DNA of 64,000 bases, taken from Roseateles_E sp005503085 (GTDB taxonomy: Bacteria > Pseudomonadota > Gammaproteobacteria > Burkholderiales > Burkholderiaceae_C). Positions 59,950 to 64,000 of this stretch are shown piece after piece (within the stretch, counting starts at the first letter, position 1; every line of letters starts with the position of its first letter). Under the pieces are notes generated by a model that made no database searches, was not told the DNA's origin, and saw nothing but the letters and a program-made list of their open reading frames with translations. The translations under genes were made by a program, and so were the position numbers. The stretch lies in NCBI RefSeq assembly GCF_028462495.1, contig NZ_JAQOWX010000016.1, forward strand, positions 1 to 64,000, given 5' to 3'.

Positions 59950-61185
59950 TCAGCGGCTGCCGAACATCATCTGCCGCGCCAGCGCGCGCTTGAGCGGCGG
60001 CAGCGCCTGCAGCGCGGCCAGGCCGAGGCCGCGCACGACCGGCAGACCGGGCCAGCGCCAGGCGAAGCTGCGGGCCAGGAAGTCGGTGCTGGCGATGGTG
60101 CTCCAGCGGTCGGGGGCGCGCTGCCATTCGACGCTGCGCAGCGCGGCGTCGATGTCGCGACTACCGCGCAGCGCCTGGACCAGCGCATAGGCATCGCGCA
60201 GCCCCAGGTTCAGCCCTTGGCCGGCCACCGGATGCAGGGTCTGGGCGGCATTGCCGATGCGCACGGTACGGCCCTCGACCAGGCTGCGTTCGGCGTTCAG
60301 GCCCAGCGCAAAACACTTGAGAGGGCTGATCGCCTGCAGCGGGCCGGCCTCGGCGGCCAGCAGGCTGTTGATGACGGCCAGGCGCTGGGCATCGCTGAGC
60401 TTGTCGATCTCGTCCTCGGCCTGCGGCATGCACCAGACCAGGGCCGCGCGCTTGCGGCCCTCCAGCGGTGGCAGCGGCAAGAGGGCCAGCGGGCCGTTGC
60501 GGGTGAAGCGCTCGTAGGCCACGCCGGGCGGGCTGCGCTCGGCCAGGGTCACGGTGCCGACCCAGGCGTTCTGCTTGTAGTCATGCGCCAGACTCTTGCG
60601 TGCCTGATCCGCAAACACGCCGCCCTCGGCGACCACGGCCAGATCGAAGGTTTCGGCAATGCCGGCATCGACCTCGACGCCGCCGCCCGCCGACAGGTCC
60701 AGGGCCTTCAGCCCCGCGACCGGCGCGCCGAAGCGGCTCAGCAGGCGCTGCGGCTCGGCCGCCGCTGCCGCCTGCCAGGCTGCCTGCAGCGGCGCGACCA
60801 GCTGGCCGTAGCTGAGCACCGCGCCCAGCATGCCCACCCCCTGCTCGGCCGCGCTGATGCGCACCAGCGGCTCGCCGGCCCCGCCGAAGATCGGATGGTT
60901 CAGCGTGGGCGGGGCCTGGCTGACATGGACCTGCAGGATGGCTTGCGCGGCGGCGTCGTTCCAGGCGCCCAGACGCTGCAGCAGCTGCACGCTGCCCAGG
61001 CTCAGTGCCAGCGTGCGCGGGTCGCCGGAGACATCGCGCTCCAGCGGCCGGGCATCGAACAGGCTGATCTGGGCCTGGGGCAGGTGGCGTGCCGCCAGCA
61101 GGGCCAGGCCCAGGCCGGCCGGGCCGGCGCCGACCACGGCCAGGCGCAGCGTCGGGGTGAACGAAGAATCGGCGATCTCGGACAT
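59950..61185 (-). CDS. UbiH/UbiF-family FAD monooxygenase
   Basis: Flavin monooxygenase of 411 residues, likely a ubiquinone-ring hydroxylase. FAD motif GAGPAG at 19-24 (RLAVVGAGPAGLGLA), the GDPRTLALSLGSVQLL segment typical of UbiH/VisC, and the second FAD site GNAAQTLHPVAGQGLNLGLRD. The usual UbiH start (LxGxGxxG) is shifted by a short N-terminal extension. Which position of the ring it acts on cannot be told. Confidence 0.86.
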   Translation of the reverse strand: MSEIADSSFTPTLRLAVVGAGPAGLGLALLAARHLPQAQISLFDARPLERDVSGDPRTLALSLGSVQLLQRLGAWNDAAAQAILQVHVSQAPPTLNHPIFGGAGEPLVRISAAEQGVGMLGAVLSYGQLVAPLQAAWQAAAAAEPQRLLSRFGAPVAGLKALDLSAGGGVEVDAGIAETFDLAVVAEGGVFADQARKSLAHDYKQNAWVGTVTLAERSPPGVAYERFTRNGPLALLPLPPLEGRKRAALVWCMPQAEDEIDKLSDAQRLAVINSLLAAEAGPLQAISPLKCFALGLNAERSLVEGRTVRIGNAAQTLHPVAGQGLNLGLRDAYALVQALRGSRDIDAALRSVEWQRAPDRWSTIASTDFLARSFAWRWPGLPVVRGLGLAALQALPPLKRALARQMMFGSR

Positions 61186-61226
61186 GGCCGCAGTCTATAG
61201 CGGCCGGCCCGTATCGAGTGCCTGGC

Positions 61227-62966
61227 TCAGACGGCCTGCAGCCGGCGCTGGCCCTGGCCCGGCAGCACCTGCAGGCTCTTGCCGACGCTGGCGGTGTAGC
61301 CGCGGCTGAGGATGTCGCTGACAAAGATCCAGTCGCAGCGGCAGGCCTGTGGCGTCGCGGTCACCACCATATAGCCACGCCTTGAGGTGTCGGCGTACTG
61401 CAGCGGGCCGATCAGCTGGGTCAGCGCGCCGGCCAGCTGCTGCGGGTTCTCCTTGGGCAGGTATTCCTCGAAGCCCGGGGAGCTGACCGAGGGCGTGGCG
61501 AACTCGACGCCGACCGGGTTGCCGGCCAGATCGTCCAGAGCGCTGGCCCAGGCGTTGTGGGTGTCGCCGGCCAGCACGACCAGGTTCTTGTTGAGCTGGC
61601 GTGCGGTGGCCAGCAGGGTCTCGCGGGCGGCACTGTAGCCGTCCCAGGCGTCGAGGTTGTAGGGGATGCTGGGCTGGGCCAGCACGGCGCGCTCCTGCGG
61701 TGTCAGCGCACCGGGATTGGTCTGGGCCTTCGCGACGATGGCGGCATAGGCCGAGACCGAGATGCCGGTGCCCGGATTGTTGGCCTCGAACAGGATGGGC
61801 GCGGGGATGTTCATGCGGCCCATCAGCACCTGCTGGCCCAGCATCTGCCAGGTCGCGGTGGACGCGCTCAGCTGCTGCTGCAGCCAGCCGCTTTGCGCCG
61901 CACCGAGCAACTGGCGCTGCGGGTTGGCCAGCGCCGCGCCGAAGCCGGCCGCGTTGAAACTGCCGCCGGCACCGAGGTAGTCGGCATAGTCGAGCTGCTC
62001 ATCGCGGCCGGCGATGCGGGTGTCCAGCATGTGCAAGGCCAGCAGATTGCCGAACTCGAAGCTGCGGTAGATGCGCTCCCGGCTGCTTTGCGCGCGCACC
62101 GGCATCCACTCATGCCAGGCCTGCAGCGCGGCGGCCTTGCGGGCCGCGTAGTCGCCCTCGCTGGCGGCCGGGTGGTTCTCGGCGCCGCCCATCCAGGCGT
62201 CGTTGGTGATTTCGTGGTCGTCCCAGACGGCAATCATCGGGTGCGCCGCATGCAGGGCCTGCAGATCGGGGTCGCTGCGGTACTGGGCATAGCGGGCACG
62301 GTAGTCGGCCAGGGCGACGATCTCCTTGGCCGGCTCGACGACGCGGCCCAGCGCGGCGGCATTGCCGCTGGCATAGCCGCCGGGGCCGTATTCGTAGAGG
62401 TAGTCGCCCAGATGGATCACCGCGTCGAGGTCCTCGCGTTTGGCGGCGTCGGCATAGGCGTGGAAATAGCCGGTCGGGTAGTTGGCGCAGGAGAACACCG
62501 CCAGCCTGGCCTGGGCCACCGAGCCGCCGGGAAGGGTCTTGGCGCGGCCCACCGGCGAGCTCTGCGCACCGGCCAGGAAGCGGAACCAGTAGCGCTGGCC
62601 GGGCTGCAGGCCGCTGGCGTCGACCTTGACGCAGAAGTCGTTGGCGGCGCTGGCCAGCGCGTCGCCGCTGGCCGCCAGGCTGGCGAAGCCGGCGTCACGG
62701 GCGATCTCCCAGCGCAGCACGATGTCGCGCGGGTCATTGGCGTCTTCGGCGCGGGCCCGGGTCCACAGGATCAGGCGGTCGGCCAGCGGGTCGCCGCTGG
62801 CCACGCCATGGCTGAAGCGCACCGGCACATCGTCGTCTCCGCCGCCGCAGCCCGGCAGGCCCACCAGGGCGCCGGCCGCCAGCGCCATGCCGCCGCGGAC
62901 GAAATCGCGACGGTTCGGGCTGCGTGCGTTGCGGGTCTGGAGCAGGTTGTACAGCTTGTCGGTCAT
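61227..62966 (-). CDS. phoD: PhoD-family alkaline phosphatase D, Tat-exported
   Basis: A 579-residue secreted phosphodiesterase/phosphatase. Twin-arginine signal with RRDFV at 19-23 and a hydrophobic ALAAGALVGLPGC. The N-terminal FN3-like PhoD domain (RFSHGVASGDPLADRLILWT) precedes the catalytic core: FSCANYPTGYFHAY, HLGDYLYEYG, VWDDHEITND and VVLAGDTHNAWAS, the metal ligands of PhoD. Start at 62966 (MTDKLYN). It is one of two secreted phosphoesterases in this window, the other being the dockerin-bearing one. Confidence 0.9.
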   Translation of the reverse strand: MTDKLYNLLQTRNARSPNRRDFVRGGMALAAGALVGLPGCGGGDDDVPVRFSHGVASGDPLADRLILWTRARAEDANDPRDIVLRWEIARDAGFASLAASGDALASAANDFCVKVDASGLQPGQRYWFRFLAGAQSSPVGRAKTLPGGSVAQARLAVFSCANYPTGYFHAYADAAKREDLDAVIHLGDYLYEYGPGGYASGNAAALGRVVEPAKEIVALADYRARYAQYRSDPDLQALHAAHPMIAVWDDHEITNDAWMGGAENHPAASEGDYAARKAAALQAWHEWMPVRAQSSRERIYRSFEFGNLLALHMLDTRIAGRDEQLDYADYLGAGGSFNAAGFGAALANPQRQLLGAAQSGWLQQQLSASTATWQMLGQQVLMGRMNIPAPILFEANNPGTGISVSAYAAIVAKAQTNPGALTPQERAVLAQPSIPYNLDAWDGYSAARETLLATARQLNKNLVVLAGDTHNAWASALDDLAGNPVGVEFATPSVSSPGFEEYLPKENPQQLAGALTQLIGPLQYADTSRRGYMVVTATPQACRCDWIFVSDILSRGYTASVGKSLQVLPGQGQRRLQAV

Positions 62967-63098
62967 GGCGTCGGGCTCAGGCAAAAAGCGCATTCTTCGC
63001 AGTCGCGATGACAGGGCCAAGTCGCGACCGCGTCAGCACGATGACGCGCTGTGCGCTACGCTCGCGCCCGTCCGCTCACTCTCTGTCATCAGCACACC

Positions 63099-64000
63099 AT
63101 GCAATACCGTCGTCTGGGCCGCAGCGGCCTGCAAGTCTCCGAGTTGTCCCTGGGCTCCTGGGTCACTTATCACAACCAGGTCGACACCAGGGCCGCCACC
63201 GAGATGCTGGCGGCCGCCTTCGATGCCGGCATCAACTTCTTCGACACTGCCGAGGTCTTTGCCATGGGCGAGAGCGAGGTCGAGATGGGCGCGGCGCTGA
63301 AGGCGCTGAAATGGCCGCGGCTGAACTATCTGGTCTCCACCAAGTTCTTCTGGGGCATGGAGCGCGCGCCCGCCGGCGAGCCGCGCCTGCCGAACCGTCA
63401 GGACACGCTGAACCGCAAATACCTGATGCAGGCCATCGACGGCTCGCTGCAGCGGCTGCAGCTGGACTTCGTCGACCTGATCTATTGCCATCGCCCCGAC
63501 CCGCTGACGCCGATCGAGGAAACAGTCTGGGCGATGAGCGACATCATCAAGCAGGGCAAGGCGCTGTACTGGGGCACCAGCGAATGGAGCGCCGACGAGA
63601 TCCGCGCCGCCTACGAGATCGCCGAGCGCCACCATCTGCACAAGCCGGTGATGGAACAGCCGCAATACCATCTGTTCCATCGCCAGCGTGTCGAGACCGA
63701 GTACGCCCGCCTGTACGAGGACATCGGCCTGGGCCTGACAACCTGGAGCCCGCTGGCCTCGGGCCTGCTGACCGGCAAGTACAAGCACGGCATCCCGGAG
63801 GGCAGCCGCGGCTCGCTGGAGAGCATGGCCTGGATGCGCGAGCAGTTGCAGGACCCGGCGAAGAACCAGGCCGTGGCCGCGCTGGAAGGCATTGCCGCCG
63901 AGCTGGGCTGCACGATGGCCCAGCTGGCGCTGGCCTGGGTCAACAAGAACCCGCGCGTCTCCACCGTGATCCTGGGCGCCAGCAAGCTCAGCCAGCTGCA
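63099..64000 (+). CDS. Kv-beta-like aldo/keto reductase, 3' end outside window
   Basis: NADPH-dependent reductase of the potassium-channel beta-subunit-like AKR group, first ~300 residues visible. Catalytic Asp49 (NFFDTAE), Lys82 (STKFFWG) and His131 (IYCHRPD) are present, but the position normally held by Tyr is Phe54 (EVFAMGESE). The nucleotide-binding end (VILGASKLSQL) is being entered when the window stops. Divergent from phoD across 132 bases. Confidence 0.88.
   Translation, partial: MQYRRLGRSGLQVSELSLGSWVTYHNQVDTRAATEMLAAAFDAGINFFDTAEVFAMGESEVEMGAALKALKWPRLNYLVSTKFFWGMERAPAGEPRLPNRQDTLNRKYLMQAIDGSLQRLQLDFVDLIYCHRPDPLTPIEETVWAMSDIIKQGKALYWGTSEWSADEIRAAYEIAERHHLHKPVMEQPQYHLFHRQRVETEYARLYEDIGLGLTTWSPLASGLLTGKYKHGIPEGSRGSLESMAWMREQLQDPAKNQAVAALEGIAAELGCTMAQLALAWVNKNPRVSTVILGASKLSQL

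Overview
The window is high-GC DNA with dense, overlapping operons. It looks like a betaproteobacterium of the order Burkholderiales (Roseateles/Rubrivivax/Leptothrix-like). Signs of this are several PEP-CTERM proteins, a rhombosortase, a two-domain GlnE, a YhdP-type AsmA protein and a compact type II-C Cas9. The taxonomic call is an inference from gene content, because no rRNA or tRNA gene is visible.

Layout. 0-7.3 kb: a CarH/LitR-type B12-dependent photoreceptor-repressor is divergent from a translationally coupled operon (glutathione peroxidase, FAD oxidoreductase, DUF1365, CFA-synthase-like methyltransferase, chalcone-isomerase-like protein, GPH/MFS transporter). A diiron ferritin-like gene lies downstream of the regulator. 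This looks like a light/photo-oxidative lipid-modification module. 7.3-9.5 kb: GntR(YtrA)-ABC operon. 9.5-13.3 kb: a lower-GC accessory island with a decayed antitoxin, a TerD-domain protein and an NYN/PIN-like nuclease, edged by short repeat clusters that resemble insertion-element ends. 13.3-28.5 kb: two PEP-CTERM genes, GST, EamA exporter, rhombosortase, glnE, yhdP, a nitrilase-family amidase, a lipoprotein, an adenylate cyclase-TPR protein and a PAP2/haloperoxidase-like enzyme. 28.5-44.5 kb: metNIQ methionine importer, a two-component system, secreted hydrolase, SpmAB-like membrane protein, CbpA-like co-chaperone, FMN reductase, an MFS gene coupled to a tiny Cys-rich protein, and an overlapping PAS-GGDEF/HD-GYP pair.

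44.5-51.6 kb: a complete type II-C CRISPR-Cas locus. It has 31 identical 36-bp repeats and 30 spacers, then cas2, cas1 and cas9 on the minus strand, and a tracrRNA with terminator on the plus strand just upstream of cas9. The anti-repeat in the tracrRNA and a strong terminator after the last repeat show that the array is read on the plus strand, towards cas2. The repeat ends in a -10-like hexamer at the same place as the Neisseria repeat promoters.

51.7-55.3 kb: a secreted calcineurin-like phosphoesterase with four tandem Ig-like repeats and a C-terminal dockerin, followed by a PEP-CTERM protein whose ectodomain reads as a cohesin. This is a candidate non-cellulosomal cohesin-dockerin pair that would tether a phosphatase to the cell surface. 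55.3-64 kb: VOC/AraC genes, a region of tandem duplication and decay of GNAT and GFA genes around a DOMON-like PEP-CTERM protein, a UbiH-like monooxygenase, a Tat-exported PhoD phosphatase, and a truncated aldo/keto reductase at the right edge with Phe at the usual catalytic Tyr position.
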